Assembly: GCF_026625885.1 (NCBI RefSeq)
Contig: NZ_CP113068.1
Location: forward strand, 124,001 to 188,000
Direction of reading: 5' to 3'
DNA from: Roseateles sp. SL47
GTDB taxonomy: Bacteria; Pseudomonadota; Gammaproteobacteria; Burkholderiales; Burkholderiaceae_C
DNA length: 64,000 nt
Shown: one piece after another, positions 15,756 to 25,297 of the stretch
How positions within the stretch are numbered: position 1 is the first letter of the stretch
How the letters are laid out: each line of letters opens with the position of its first letter
The notes under the pieces: model-generated
What the model saw: only the letters and a program-made list of their open reading frames with translations
The model's database searches: none
Told to the model about the DNA's origin: nothing
Program-made: the position numbers and the translations under genes

Positions 15756-16376
15756 TCAGCTCTTGTTGGCCCGGGCCGGCTGGGCGCCAGCCGGTGCGCT
15801 GGCGGCGCCTGGGGCGGCCTCCGGCGCGGTGCTCTTGATGGCCACCTTCATCGAGAAGTCGAACAGGCGGCGGGGGTCGCGCGGATTGGGCGCGGCCAGC
15901 TTGATTTCCACCAGTTCGGGGTTCTCAAGCCAGTCTGCATGACCCAGATTGCGCAACATCTCGGACACCCGCTCGTTGGTGGCCGCCTGGCCATTCACGA
16001 TGACGGACTTGCCGGTCTGGCGCAGGCCCAGCAGGTAGATGCCTTCCGGGGTCATCTTGGCCAGATCATTGAGCAGGTGCACCGGGGTGTTGCGATCGCT
16101 CTGCAGGTCTTCCACCGCCCGCTGGCGGGCCCGCAGCGCATCGATTTCGGCGCGCAGCGTGGCGATGTCCTTGATCTGCTCATCGAGCTTGCCGATCTCG
16201 GACTTCAGGAAGTTGTTGCGTTCGACCTGGGCGGCGGTCATCTGCTCCAGGAGCAGATAAATCACACCAGCCACCAGGGCGCCAGCGACCAGCGACATGC
16301 CCAGACCGACGTAGAACGCGGTCTCACGGCGCTTGCGTTTCTCCTCGCGGTGCGGGAGCAGGTTGATCAGAATCAC
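15756..16376 (-). CDS. pilN: Type IV pilus alignment protein PilN
   Basis: 206 residues beginning MILINLLPHREEKRKRR; the INLLPHRE peptide is the known PilM-binding motif of the family. One membrane helix follows (about residues 22-44), then a coiled coil and a periplasmic core. The C-terminus is an Ala/Pro-rich tail. Its ATG overlaps the pilM stop (ATGA). Confidence 0.94.
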   Translation of the reverse strand: MILINLLPHREEKRKRRETAFYVGLGMSLVAGALVAGVIYLLLEQMTAAQVERNNFLKSEIGKLDEQIKDIATLRAEIDALRARQRAVEDLQSDRNTPVHLLNDLAKMTPEGIYLLGLRQTGKSVIVNGQAATNERVSEMLRNLGHADWLENPELVEIKLAAPNPRDPRRLFDFSMKVAIKSTAPEAAPGAASAPAGAQPARANKS

Positions 16377-17452
16377 TGAAAAAACCTCCGCATCGCCAGC
16401 CCGCAGGCTGTCAGGTAGGCCGGTGCTTCGCGACGCAGTTTGTTTTCACGCACTGCGGAGCCAAGCACCATGTTTTCAAAGGGATTCACCACCATGCAGG
16501 CGAATCCGGTCAATTCGGTCACGCGTTCCTTCAGACCCGGAAGCGTGGCAGTTCCACCCGCCAGCATCACGTAGTGCACCTTATGGTGAGGGGTGCTGGT
16601 GAAGAAATACTGCAGTGCGCGGCCGATTTCCTGCGACAAACTGTCGACAAAAGGATTGAGCACTTGGCTCTCATAGTCCTCCGGCAGTTCGCCATTGAGT
16701 TTCTTCTGCTCGGCTTCTTCAAAGGAGAAACCGTATTGGCGAGAAATCAGCATGGTGAGCTGGGAGCCACCAAAGGCTTGATCCCGGTCATACAGCATTT
16801 CGTCGTCACGCAGCACTTTCAGGCTGGTCGTGTCAGCGCCAATTTCGAAGAGCGCCACCAACGCGTCCTTGCCTTCATTCGGAAGGGTTTCGACGAGGCG
16901 GCTCATGGCCATGCGCGAAGCATGCGATTCAATGTCCAGCACCGTCGGCCGCAGGCCGGCAGCTTCCGCCAGCGCCTGACGGTCCTGCACCCGGTCTTTG
17001 CGGGAGGCGGCAATCAGCACCTCCACATCACCCACCGACGTGGGGCTGGGCCCGATGACGCAGAAATCCAGGCTCACTTCGTCCAGCGAGAACGGAATGT
17101 ATTGATTGGCCTCGGCTTCTACCTGAAGCTCCAGCTCTTCTTCACGCAGCCCGCCCGGGAGCATGATTTTCTTGGTGATGACCGACGACTGCGGCATCGC
17201 CAGCGCGGCATGCCGCGTCTTGCTGCCGCTGCGCGTCACCACACGGCGCACAGCCTCCGCGACCTCGTCGAATTTCTCGATCTGGCCGTCGGTGATCCAT
17301 CCCTTTTCAAAAGGCTCGGTGGCAAAACGTTCGAGAACGTATTCACCATTCGCGTTTTGACTCAACTCCACAAGCTTGACGCTGGACGATGAAATGTCCA
17401 GGCCAATCATGGGCGGATGGGTGCGTCCCAGTAGTACGTCCAACAACCCCAT
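16373..17452 (-). CDS. pilM: Type IV pilus actin-like ATPase PilM
   Basis: 359 residues from the ATG at 17452 (MGLLDVLLGRTHPPMIGLDISSSSVKLVEL), the usual family start; an in-frame start at 17479 adds nine atypical residues. The FtsA/actin-like fold shows in the phosphate-1 motif GLDISSSSVK, ALFEIGADTTSLKVL and the adenosine motif MLAGGTATLPGL. Cytoplasmic PilM recruits PilN and couples to the motor ATPases. It is the first gene of pilMNOPQ-aroKB-dgt and is divergent from the PBP1A gene. Confidence 0.95.
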   Translation of the reverse strand: MGLLDVLLGRTHPPMIGLDISSSSVKLVELSQNANGEYVLERFATEPFEKGWITDGQIEKFDEVAEAVRRVVTRSGSKTRHAALAMPQSSVITKKIMLPGGLREEELELQVEAEANQYIPFSLDEVSLDFCVIGPSPTSVGDVEVLIAASRKDRVQDRQALAEAAGLRPTVLDIESHASRMAMSRLVETLPNEGKDALVALFEIGADTTSLKVLRDDEMLYDRDQAFGGSQLTMLISRQYGFSFEEAEQKKLNGELPEDYESQVLNPFVDSLSQEIGRALQYFFTSTPHHKVHYVMLAGGTATLPGLKERVTELTGFACMVVNPFENMVLGSAVRENKLRREAPAYLTACGLAMRRFFQ

Positions 17453-17491
17453 GATGCGTTCCCCCAACGCGCCGCACACTGCGCCGGTTTG

Positions 17492-17520
17492 TTAATAAGT
17501 TACTTGAATGCTAGCAGCAA
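17492..17520 (-). promoter_or_regulatory. Candidate sigma70 promoter of the pilM operon
   Basis: On the minus strand TTGCTG (17520-17515), a 17-nt spacer and TATTAA (17497-17492), about 40 nt before the pilM start. Matches are partial (4 of 6 at -10), so this is a candidate only. Confidence 0.4.
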
Positions 17521-17687
17521 AGCCTTTGATGCCCCAAGGCAAAGCGGTCACAGCACGTAACACCGCGTTGCGTAACCTACACGCTACGAAAAGGTGCCAT
17601 CAGCCGGAAAAGTGCCCAGAAAGCGTGCGTGGCCATGCGCGGTCGCTGTTCGCGTCAGTGAACCCATCGGGCACTGAAACGGCTTCC

Positions 17688-17693
17688 TATAAT
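17688..17693 (+). promoter_or_regulatory. Candidate -10 element of the PBP1A gene
   Basis: A perfect TATAAT lies 64 nt before the ATG at 17757 in the pilM/mrcA divergent region. No good -35 is seen at 16-18 nt upstream. Confidence 0.4.
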
Positions 17694-17756
17694 CGCCGCA
17701 AGCGGCCGGATTCGCACCCGTACAGCCCCTGATCGGGAACGGGTGGGCACGCAAAA

Positions 17757-20195
17757 ATGCACACTTTGGTCATGCCCGCGAAGAAAACCTCCGACGACGC
17801 CCCCGACTCCCCCTCTTCCTCCTTTGCCGCCGACCCGCGGGATCGCGGATCGCAAGGGCGCAAGAAGTCACGCACAAAACCCCGTCACTGGCTGCTTCGC
17901 GCGCTGGGATGGCTGTTCGGACTGTTACTCGCTGGCGTGCTTTCTGTTGCTTTGTTGGCAGGAATGGCCCTGGCCATGGCCTATCCAAGCCTGCCCGACA
18001 TCAGCGGCCTGACGGACTACCAGCCCAAACTGCCGCTGCGTGTCCTGTCGGCCGACGGCCAGTTGCTGGGGGAATACGGCGAGGAGCGTCGCTCCTACTC
18101 CAACATCCGCGACATCCCGAAGGTGATGCAGGACGCCGTGCTGGCCATCGAGGACGCGCGCTTCTATCAGCACGGAGGGGTGGACTACCTTGGGGTGATC
18201 CGGGCCGGTCTCGCCAATGTGGGGGAGTCCAAAAGCCAGGGGGCGTCCACCATCACGATGCAGGTGGCGCGCAACTTCTATCTCTCCACCGAGAAGACCT
18301 TCACGCGCAAGATCTATGAAATCCTGCTGGCGCTGAAGATCGAGAGTGCGCTGCCCAAGGAGAAGATCCTCGAGATCTACATGAACCAGATCTTCCTGGG
18401 GCACCGGGCCTACGGCTTCGCGGCTGCGAGCGAGGTGTATTTCGGCAAGCCGCTCAAGGAACTGTCGATTGCCGAAGCCGCCATGCTGGCCGGGTTGCCA
18501 AAAGCACCATCTGCTTACAACCCGATCAACAATCCCCGCCGCGCCGCGTTGCGGCAGCAATACATCATCGACCGCATGCTGGAGATGGGCTTCATCAGCC
18601 CGGAACAACATGCCCAGGCCAAGGCCGAGAAGCTGCGCATCCGGCCGCCGCAGGACACGGTGAGCCATGCCGAATATGTGGCCGAACTGGCCCGGCAACT
18701 GATCTTCAGCCAGTATGGGGAAGAGGCCTATACCCGCGGGCTGAACGTCTATCTCACCTTGAAGTCCGACGAGCAGGAACGCGCCTATCGCGCCCTGCGG
18801 CGCGGCATCATGGATTACGAACGGCGCCAGGTGTACCGCGGCCCCGAGGCCTATGTGGACCTGCCGGCCGATCCCAAGGAGCTGGACACCCGCATCGCCG
18901 AAGCACTGAGCGACCATCCGGCCAACGACGAACTACTGGCCGCCGTGGTGCTGGAAGCCGATCCGAAAAAGGTGGTCGCCGCGCTGCAGAGTGGCGAAAC
19001 CCTCACCATCACCGGCGAAGGCCTGAAGCCCGCCACCTCGGGCCTGTCTGACAAGGGCAATCCCAAGACACGCATCCGGCGTGGCGCGGTCATCCGGGTG
19101 GTGAAGCTGGTCCGCAATAACAAGGACGACTGGACCATCACCCAGTTGCCCGAAGTGGAAGGTGCCATGGTGGCCCTGAATCCGAAGGATGGCAGCGTGC
19201 ATGCGCTGGTGGGCGGGTTCGACTACAACAAGAACAAGTTCAATCACGTGACCCAGGCCTGGCGCCAGCCCGGCTCCAGCTTCAAGCCGTTCATCTATTC
19301 GGCCGCGTTGGAGAAGGGGTTCAACGGCGCCACCGTGGTGAATGACGCGCCGCTGTTCTTTGACGCCAGCACCACCGGTAGCCAACCCTGGGAGCCGAAG
19401 AACTACGACGGCACCTTTGATGGCCCGATGCCGCTGCGCCGTGCATTGGCCAAGTCCAAGAACATGGTGTCCATCCGGGTGCTGCAGGCCATCGGCGTGA
19501 AATATGCGCAGGACTGGGTCACCCGCTTCGGCTTTGATGCCGAGAAGCATCCCGCCTATCTCACCATGGCCCTGGGCGCCGGTTCGGTCACGCCGATGCA
19601 GATGGCCCAGGCCTATTCCGTATTCGCCAATGGCGGCTACCGGGTCGGACCGGCGCTGGTGCAGCGCATCACCGACCATCAGGGCCGTCTGCTGTATCAG
19701 GCTGTCCCCAAAATCCTGGACGAAAGCCAGCGAGCTATTGACCCGCGTAATGCTTTTCTGATGGACAGCCTGCTGCAGGAGGTGGCGCGCAGTGGCACAG
19801 CGGCTCGCACGCAGGCCACACTCAAGCGGCCGGACCTCTATGGGAAGACCGGCACAACCAATGATTCGATGGATGCGTGGTTCGCCGGCTTCCAGCCCGA
19901 TCTGGTGTCGGTGGTGTGGATCGGCTACGACCAGCCCCGCAAGCTGGGAGACCGCGAAACCGGTGGCGGCCTGGCCCTGCCGGTCTGGATCGAGTTCATG
20001 CAATATGCCTTGCGCAATACCCCAGTCGCGGAGATCCAGCCGCCCCCCACCGGGGTCACCAACATCAATGGTGAGTGGTATTACGACGAATTCGCCGAGA
20101 ACCAGGGCGTCAAGGCCCTGACCGGCGATGACCATGTGCCGGCCTCCGGCAGTGAGGATGAGAAAAAGAGCATCCTCGACCTGTTCAAGCGGTAA
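17757..20195 (+). CDS. mrcA: Penicillin-binding protein 1A (bifunctional transglycosylase/transpeptidase)
   Basis: 812 residues. A cytoplasmic basic N-terminus and one membrane anchor (about residues 48-75) are followed by the GT51 glycosyltransferase (EDARFYQHGG, QGASTITMQVARNFYLS), an OB-like insert, and the transpeptidase with SxxK in GSSFKPF, the SKN motif in AKSKNM and KTGTT. It polymerises and cross-links peptidoglycan. The start could be the second ATG at 17772 (MPAKK), but no ribosome site favours it. Divergent placement from pilMNOPQ is widely conserved in Proteobacteria. Confidence 0.95.
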   Translation: MHTLVMPAKKTSDDAPDSPSSSFAADPRDRGSQGRKKSRTKPRHWLLRALGWLFGLLLAGVLSVALLAGMALAMAYPSLPDISGLTDYQPKLPLRVLSADGQLLGEYGEERRSYSNIRDIPKVMQDAVLAIEDARFYQHGGVDYLGVIRAGLANVGESKSQGASTITMQVARNFYLSTEKTFTRKIYEILLALKIESALPKEKILEIYMNQIFLGHRAYGFAAASEVYFGKPLKELSIAEAAMLAGLPKAPSAYNPINNPRRAALRQQYIIDRMLEMGFISPEQHAQAKAEKLRIRPPQDTVSHAEYVAELARQLIFSQYGEEAYTRGLNVYLTLKSDEQERAYRALRRGIMDYERRQVYRGPEAYVDLPADPKELDTRIAEALSDHPANDELLAAVVLEADPKKVVAALQSGETLTITGEGLKPATSGLSDKGNPKTRIRRGAVIRVVKLVRNNKDDWTITQLPEVEGAMVALNPKDGSVHALVGGFDYNKNKFNHVTQAWRQPGSSFKPFIYSAALEKGFNGATVVNDAPLFFDASTTGSQPWEPKNYDGTFDGPMPLRRALAKSKNMVSIRVLQAIGVKYAQDWVTRFGFDAEKHPAYLTMALGAGSVTPMQMAQAYSVFANGGYRVGPALVQRITDHQGRLLYQAVPKILDESQRAIDPRNAFLMDSLLQEVARSGTAARTQATLKRPDLYGKTGTTNDSMDAWFAGFQPDLVSVVWIGYDQPRKLGDRETGGGLALPVWIEFMQYALRNTPVAEIQPPPTGVTNINGEWYYDEFAENQGVKALTGDDHVPASGSEDEKKSILDLFKR

Positions 20196-20247
20196 TACAC
20201 CCAGGCGCGGGGTCGGCGTGCGCAGGCCCTGCGCCTCGCACGCTTCC

Positions 20248-20269
20248 GGGCGCCTGCGCTCAGGCGCCC
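20248..20269. terminator. Hairpin between convergent mrcA and cyaY
   Basis: A perfect 9-bp GC stem (20248-20256 / 20261-20269) with a 4-nt loop, overlapping the cyaY stop codon. No T-run, so its strength is uncertain. Confidence 0.45.
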
Positions 20270-20613
20270 TGCACCGTCAGCGGCTTGCCACCGTGGAAGC
20301 TGATTTCCTGGGACAGCCGCTCGAAGAACTCCACGCCGTCCTTGGTATCCAGCCAACGGCCGTCCACGAACTTGAAGTGGTAGCCCCCCCGGCGGCTGGC
20401 CAGCCACAGTTCATGCAGCGGCGGCTGGGTGTTCACAACGATCTTGCTGCGATCCTGGAACTGCAACTCCAGCAGCCCGCCGGTGCGCTGGGGATCGATG
20501 TCGATGCAATCTTCTTCCAACCAGGCATCGGCCTGCCGCTCGATGCTGGCCAGCACGGCGGCAGTGCGAGCGTCGTATTCGGCATCGGTCAGGGGCGTGG
20601 CAATGGCGGTCAT
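20260..20613 (-). CDS. cyaY: Frataxin-like iron-sulfur assembly protein CyaY
   Basis: 117 residues from the ATG at 20613 (MTAIATPLTDAEYD), matching the family length; the frame extends to 20643 but those residues are atypical. Seen: the acidic first helix (EEDCIDIDPQ), the beta-sheet core (LLELQFQDRSKIVVNTQPPLHELWLASRRGGYHF region) and WLDTKDG. It modulates IscS and supplies or senses iron. It is divergent from the LptM-like gene, as in Escherichia coli. Confidence 0.94.
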   Translation of the reverse strand: MTAIATPLTDAEYDARTAAVLASIERQADAWLEEDCIDIDPQRTGGLLELQFQDRSKIVVNTQPPLHELWLASRRGGYHFKFVDGRWLDTKDGVEFFERLSQEISFHGGKPLTVQGA

Positions 20614-20641
20614 GGGGCGCGGAGTCGGTAGACTCAAGGTC

Positions 20642-20893
20642 ATGGAACAGATGAAGACACGAAGTGTAGGCGCCTCGGCGCATCGCTCTCAGCCGCAGCG
20701 CGGCAAGGCCCTGCTGGGCCTGATGTTGTCGGTGGCGCTGCTCGGCATCGTCGGTTGCGGCCAGAAGCGCCCCCTGCAACTGCCCCCTTCGGCCAAGGCC
20801 GGCACGGGCGGCACGGGTGGCGCCACCACGCCACCGGCCAAAGCCCCTGCCGCGTCAGCACCGGCCAGCGCCGCAGTGATGCCGCAGCGCTGA
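20642..20893 (+). CDS. lptM: LptM (YifL)-like small lipoprotein
   Basis: 83 residues from the ATG at 20642 (a second ATG lies at 20651). It has a signal peptide with lipobox GIVGC and the LptM signature immediately after the cysteine (CGQKRPLQLPP, where most relatives have CGQKGPLYLP). An Ala/Pro/Gly-rich tail follows. LptM assists disulfide maturation of the LPS translocon LptD. The cyaY-lptM divergent pair is conserved, but the lysA gene that usually follows is replaced here by the convergent ABC transporter, whose stop is only 7 nt away. Confidence 0.8.
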   Translation: MEQMKTRSVGASAHRSQPQRGKALLGLMLSVALLGIVGCGQKRPLQLPPSAKAGTGGTGGATTPPAKAPAASAPASAAVMPQR

Positions 20894-20900
20894 CCCACCG

Positions 20901-21959
20901 TCAGATCCGCCCCTCCTCCACCGCATGGCAGGCCACACGCACGCCATGCAGCGGGAGCAAGGCCGGGCGTTCCTGCTGACAGCGGGCGTTGGCATGCGGA
21001 CAGCGCGGATGGAAGCTGCATCCCGTGGGCGGATGGAGCGGATTGGGCACCTCGCCGCGCACCGGCGTGCGGGCCCGGCCGGTCATGTGGATGTCGGGAA
21101 TCGCATCCAGCAGCATGCGGGTGTAGGGATGGCGGGGCGTGGCAAACAGGGCCCGCTTGTCCGCCTGCTCCACCAGCCGCCCGAGGTACATCACACCCAC
21201 CTGGTCCGCCACATGGCGCACCACCGCCAGGTTGTGGGAGATGAACAGATAGGTCAGGCCCCGCTGGCGCTGCAGGTCCTTCATGATGTTGAGCACCTGC
21301 GCCTGCACCGACACGTCCAGTGCGGAGGTCGGCTCGTCGCACACCAGAAATTCCGGCTGCGTGGCCAGCGCCCGCGCAATCGAGATCCGCTGGCGCTGAC
21401 CGCCGGAGAACTGATGCGGAAACTTCTCCACATCCGCCGGTGACAGGCCCACGGACTGCAGCAGTTCCGCCACGCGGCGCCGAAGCTCCTCCGCATCCTT
21501 CACCAGGCCGTGCTCACGCAAGGGCTCGGCCACGATGTCCTGCACCTTCCAGCGCGGGTTCAGGCTGGCATAGGGATCCTGGAAGATCATCTGCATGCGA
21601 CGCCGCAGTGCCTGCGCCTGCGGGCCGGCCAGCGTGGCGGAAATATCGGCGCCGTCGAATTGCACCTGTCCGCCGCTGGGCTTGTACAAGCCCACCAGCA
21701 AGCGCGCCACGGTGCTTTTGCCGCAGCCGGACTCCCCCACCAGCGCCAGCGTGGAACCCCGCGCGATCTGGAAGCTGACGCCGTCCACCGCATGCACAAA
21801 CTGGCGGGGACGACGTTCAATCACCCGGTTCAACCAGGGCGCTGACACATCAAAGGTCTTGGACAGATCCCGGACTTCCACCAGCGGGCGCGCATCTGCT
21901 GCGGTGCTGCCGGTTCCACGGTGGGCGGCCGCCCCCGGCATGTCGGTCACGATGCTCAT
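20901..21959 (-). CDS. Oligopeptide/dipeptide ABC transporter ATPase (OppF/DppF type)
   Basis: 352 residues from the ATG at 21959 with a GAGGAG ribosome site; an in-frame start at 22028 would overlap the previous gene. ATPase motifs: GESGCGKST (Walker A), FSGGQRQR (signature), [10 protein letters not shown] (Walker B), and the C-terminal oligopeptide-type region with [14 protein letters not shown]. It is the last gene of the transporter operon and forms a heterodimer with the OppD-type ATPase encoded just upstream. Confidence 0.92.
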   Translation of the reverse strand: MSIVTDMPGAAAHRGTGSTAADARPLVEVRDLSKTFDVSAPWLNRVIERRPRQFVHAVDGVSFQIARGSTLALVGESGCGKSTVARLLVGLYKPSGGQVQFDGADISATLAGPQAQALRRRMQMIFQDPYASLNPRWKVQDIVAEPLREHGLVKDAEELRRRVAELLQSVGLSPADVEKFPHQFSGGQRQRISIARALATQPEFLVCDEPTSALDVSVQAQVLNIMKDLQRQRGLTYLFISHNLAVVRHVADQVGVMYLGRLVEQADKRALFATPRHPYTRMLLDAIPDIHMTGRARTPVRGEVPNPLHPPTGCSFHPRCPHANARCQQERPALLPLHGVRVACHAVEEGRI

Positions 21960-21978
21960 GTGTTGCTCCTCGGTGCCG

Positions 21979-22980
21979 TCATGCTGCTGCGCCTGCGGCC
22001 AGACCCGCATGTCGCATCGGCTCCGCATGCAGCCAGCAGGCGGCGGACGTGGCCGTGGCCGGCATCAATTCCGGCCGCTCCTGATGGCAGCGGTCCCAAG
22101 CCCTGGGGCAGCGCGGATGGAAGGCACATCCCGAGGGAATGGCCGTCAGGCGTGGCATGGACCCATCGATCTGCAGCAGCCGTTCGCGGTCTTCATCCAT
22201 GGCGGGAATGGAACCCATCAGGCCCACCGTGTAGGGATGGCCGGGCCGATGGATCACCTCCTGCACCGGCCCGATCTCCGCAATCCGCCCGGCATACATC
22301 ACGGCCACACGGTCGCAGGTTTCCGCAATCACCCCCATGTCGTGCGTCACCAGCATCACCGCCGCGCCCTGCTCGCTGCAGACGCGTTTGAGCAAGGCAA
22401 TGATCTGCGCCTGGATGGACACATCCAGCGCCGTGGTCGGTTCATCCGCCACGATCAACTTGGGATTTGCGGCCAGCGCCAGCGCAATCACCACCCGCTG
22501 ACGCATGCCGCCGGAGAATTGATGCGGGTATTGATCCACGCGCGCTTCCGGCGCAGGAATGCCGGTGGCCGCCAGCAACTCGATGGCCCGTACCCGAGCC
22601 TGCCGCGGGCTGAGCTTGAGATGGGTGGTGATGGTCTCCACCAACTGCCGGCCCACGGTGTAGAGCGGGTTGAGTGAGGTCAGCGGGTCCTGGAAGATGG
22701 CGCCGATCTGCCGACCGCGCACATGGCGCATCTCATCCTGGCTGAGCCGATCAATGCGCCGCCCTTCCAGCAGGATCTCCCCGCTCGTGATGCGGCCGGG
22801 CGGTTCCAGCAGGCCAATGATGGCCGCACCGGTCAGTGATTTGCCGGCACCGGATTCCCCCACCACGCCCAGCACTTCGCCAGGCGCAATATCAAAGGAG
22901 ATGTCGTCCAGCGCCACCAGCGTGCCGTGGCGGCTGGGAAATTCCACCCGCAGGTGGCGGACTTCAAGCAAGGCAGGCAT
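21979..22980 (-). CDS. Oligopeptide/dipeptide ABC transporter ATPase (OppD/DppD type)
   Basis: 333 residues from the ATG at 22980 ([14 protein letters not shown]). Walker A GESGAGKS, signature FSGGMRQR, Walker [11 protein letters not shown], and a C-terminal oligo_HPY region with the [14 protein letters not shown] cysteines that can bind a 4Fe-4S cluster in relatives. Lies 13 nt after the permease C gene and 19 nt before the second ATPase. Confidence 0.92.
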   Translation of the reverse strand: MPALLEVRHLRVEFPSRHGTLVALDDISFDIAPGEVLGVVGESGAGKSLTGAAIIGLLEPPGRITSGEILLEGRRIDRLSQDEMRHVRGRQIGAIFQDPLTSLNPLYTVGRQLVETITTHLKLSPRQARVRAIELLAATGIPAPEARVDQYPHQFSGGMRQRVVIALALAANPKLIVADEPTTALDVSIQAQIIALLKRVCSEQGAAVMLVTHDMGVIAETCDRVAVMYAGRIAEIGPVQEVIHRPGHPYTVGLMGSIPAMDEDRERLLQIDGSMPRLTAIPSGCAFHPRCPRAWDRCHQERPELMPATATSAACWLHAEPMRHAGLAAGAAA

Positions 22981-22993
22981 GCAGACTCCGGAT

Positions 22994-23947
22994 TCAGCGC
23001 AGGCGCGGATTGAGCGCATCACGCAGCCAATCCCCCAGCAGATTCACCGACAGGGCGATCATCACCAGCATCAGGCTGGGCCAGATGGTGATCCACCATT
23101 CCCCGGAATAGAGGAAGTCGCTGCCAATGCGGATCAGCGTCCCCAGCGACGGCGTGGTGGGTGGCACGCCCACCCCAAGAAACGACAGCGTGGCTTCGAT
23201 CAGGATGGCCGAGGCCACCTGCAGCGTCAGCAGCACCAGCACCGGGCCGGTGACATTGGGCAGCACATGGCGCCACATGATGGCCAGCGGCTTCACCCCG
23301 ATGACACGGGCCGCCTGCACATATTCCTTGTTGCGCTCCACCAGCGTGGACCCTCGCACCGTGCGGGCATATTGCACCCAGCCGGTCAACGAGATGGCCA
23401 GAACCAGCACCAGGAAGGCCAGGGTGCCATGGGTGTCTGGCAGCACCACGCGCCCGATCCCATCGACCAGCAGGGCCACCAGGATGGCGGGGAAGGACAG
23501 CATGACGTCGCAGATGCGCATGATGATGCCGTCCACCTTGCCGCCGAGGAAACCGGCCAGCAGACCGAGGCCCACGCCGATCACCATCGACAACATCACC
23601 GAGGCCACTCCGACCACCAGGGAGATCCGGGCCCCATACATGATGGCCGACAGCAGGTCCCGGCCCTGATCGTCCGTGCCGAGCAGGAAACGGCTGGTGC
23701 CGCCCTCCACCCAGGCGGGCGGCAGACGGGCATCCATCAGATCCACCGCAGTGAGGTCGAAGGGATCGTGCGGCGCGATCCAGGGCGCAAACACCGCGCA
23801 GACCAGGCAGACCAGTGCCACCAGGGCCGCCAGCATGGCCACCGGGGAACGGGTGAAGGAGAACCACACATCGCCCTGCAGGAACCGGCGCAGCCGGCCC
23901 GGTGCGGGCGGAACGGAAGGGGCTTGGGTCGGTGAGGACAAACTCAT
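22994..23947 (-). CDS. Peptide-type ABC transporter permease (OppC/DppC type)
   Basis: 317 residues from the ATG at 23947 (MSLSSPTQAPS); the frame extends to 24049 without support. An N-terminal OppC_N segment and about six membrane helices are seen, with the cytoplasmic EAA loop around EYVQAARVIGVKPLAIMWRHVLPN and the LGTDDQGRD motif typical of this subunit. It follows the M20 gene after a 134-nt gap in the same operon. Confidence 0.92.
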   Translation of the reverse strand: MSLSSPTQAPSVPPAPGRLRRFLQGDVWFSFTRSPVAMLAALVALVCLVCAVFAPWIAPHDPFDLTAVDLMDARLPPAWVEGGTSRFLLGTDDQGRDLLSAIMYGARISLVVGVASVMLSMVIGVGLGLLAGFLGGKVDGIIMRICDVMLSFPAILVALLVDGIGRVVLPDTHGTLAFLVLVLAISLTGWVQYARTVRGSTLVERNKEYVQAARVIGVKPLAIMWRHVLPNVTGPVLVLLTLQVASAILIEATLSFLGVGVPPTTPSLGTLIRIGSDFLYSGEWWITIWPSLMLVMIALSVNLLGDWLRDALNPRLR

Positions 23948-24081
23948 GGGAAGGACGCTCTCTCGGAATGCGGGACTTGCAGGGCCCCCGGTTCCACCAC
24001 CGGAGGTCGGCCAGCCGTCAGGGACAGGAAGCGACGCTTGTGCATGCAAACGTCATACCGGCGCAGCCATCACGGCAGACT

Positions 24082-25296
24082 TCACGGAGCCTCCAGCGGC
24101 AGCCCCTGCTCCACCAGTGCTGCGAATAACGCGGCGCCGAGTGGCAGGATCTCATCATTGAAGTCATACCGGGGCTGGTGCAAGCCGCAAGGGCCGCCCT
24201 GCCCCAGACGCAGATAGGCCCCCGGCCGGGCCTGCAGCATGAAGGCGAAGTCCTCCGACCCCATGCTGGGCGGCAGTTCATCCTCCACATGTTCGGCCCC
24301 CACCAGCCAACGGGCCACCCGGACCGCGAAGTCCGCTTCGCGTGCGCTGTTGATGGTGGCGGGGTAGAGACGTTGATAGTCGACCTTGGCGCTGGCTCCA
24401 AACCCAAGCGCCACGGACTCCACCAGCCGGGTGAGGCGCTCCTCCAGCACCTGCTGCACCTCAGGCTTGAAGCTGCGCACCGTGCCCGTCAGTTGGGCCA
24501 GCTCCGGAATGACGCTGAAGGCCCCAGGGTCTCCGGCCTGCAGCGCACACAGGCTGACCACCGCCTGATCCACCGGTGCAATGTTGCGCGACACCAGACT
24601 CTGCACGGCGGTGATGATGTGCCCGGCAATCAGCACCGGATCCACGCTCAGGTGCGGATGCGCACCGTGACCGCCACGGCCCTGGATATTGATCTGGACC
24701 CGGTCGGCCGCCGCCATCATCGCGCCACGATTCAACCCGATCTTGCCGGGAGGCAGATGGGGCCAGTTGTGCATGGCAAAGATCGACTCGACCGGAAAGC
24801 GATCGAACAGACCGTCGGCAATCATCTCCCGCGCGCCTCCGTAACCCTCCTCACCCGGCTGGAACACCAGCACGGCGGTCCCGGAGAATTGACGCGTCTG
24901 CGCCAGATAACGCGCCGCCCCCACCAGCATGGCGCAATGCCCGTCGTGGCCGCACGCATGCATCAGGCCGGGCGTGGCGGATTTCCAGGCAAAGTCGTTC
25001 TGCTCGCGCAGTGGTAGCGCGTCCATGTCGGCACGCAGGCCGAGCAGCCGGGCACCGCCGGGCCGGGTGGAGGGCTGGCCATGGATCACCGCCACCAGAC
25101 CGGTCCGGCCGATGCCTTCATGGATTTCATCCACGCCACAGGCGCGCAAGGCCTGGACGATGCGCGCCCCGGTGCGGCGCTCCTCGAAGCCCAGTTCCGG
25201 CATGGCATGCAGTTCCCGCCGCAAGGCCACCAGTTCGCCACGTCCTTCCATCAGACGTTGATAGGTGCCGGCGGCGGCGCTTGTGATGGCATTCAT
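24082..25296 (-). CDS. M20-family amidohydrolase (hippurate hydrolase/aminoacylase-like)
   Basis: 404 residues from the ATG at 25296 (MNAITSAAAGTYQ), one nucleotide after the permease B stop, so translation is likely coupled. Two-metal site residues are seen in RADMDALPL, ACGHDGHCAM, GEEGYGGA and HNWPHLPPGK; the dimer-domain histidine is in GRGGHGAHPH and the last ligand region is SMGSEDFAFML. The family cleaves N-acyl or N-aryl amino acids and small peptides in the cytoplasm. Its position between the two permease genes suggests it processes the imported substrate. Confidence 0.9.
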   Translation of the reverse strand: MNAITSAAAGTYQRLMEGRGELVALRRELHAMPELGFEERRTGARIVQALRACGVDEIHEGIGRTGLVAVIHGQPSTRPGGARLLGLRADMDALPLREQNDFAWKSATPGLMHACGHDGHCAMLVGAARYLAQTRQFSGTAVLVFQPGEEGYGGAREMIADGLFDRFPVESIFAMHNWPHLPPGKIGLNRGAMMAAADRVQINIQGRGGHGAHPHLSVDPVLIAGHIITAVQSLVSRNIAPVDQAVVSLCALQAGDPGAFSVIPELAQLTGTVRSFKPEVQQVLEERLTRLVESVALGFGASAKVDYQRLYPATINSAREADFAVRVARWLVGAEHVEDELPPSMGSEDFAFMLQARPGAYLRLGQGGPCGLHQPRYDFNDEILPLGAALFAALVEQGLPLEAP

Positions 25297-25297
25297 G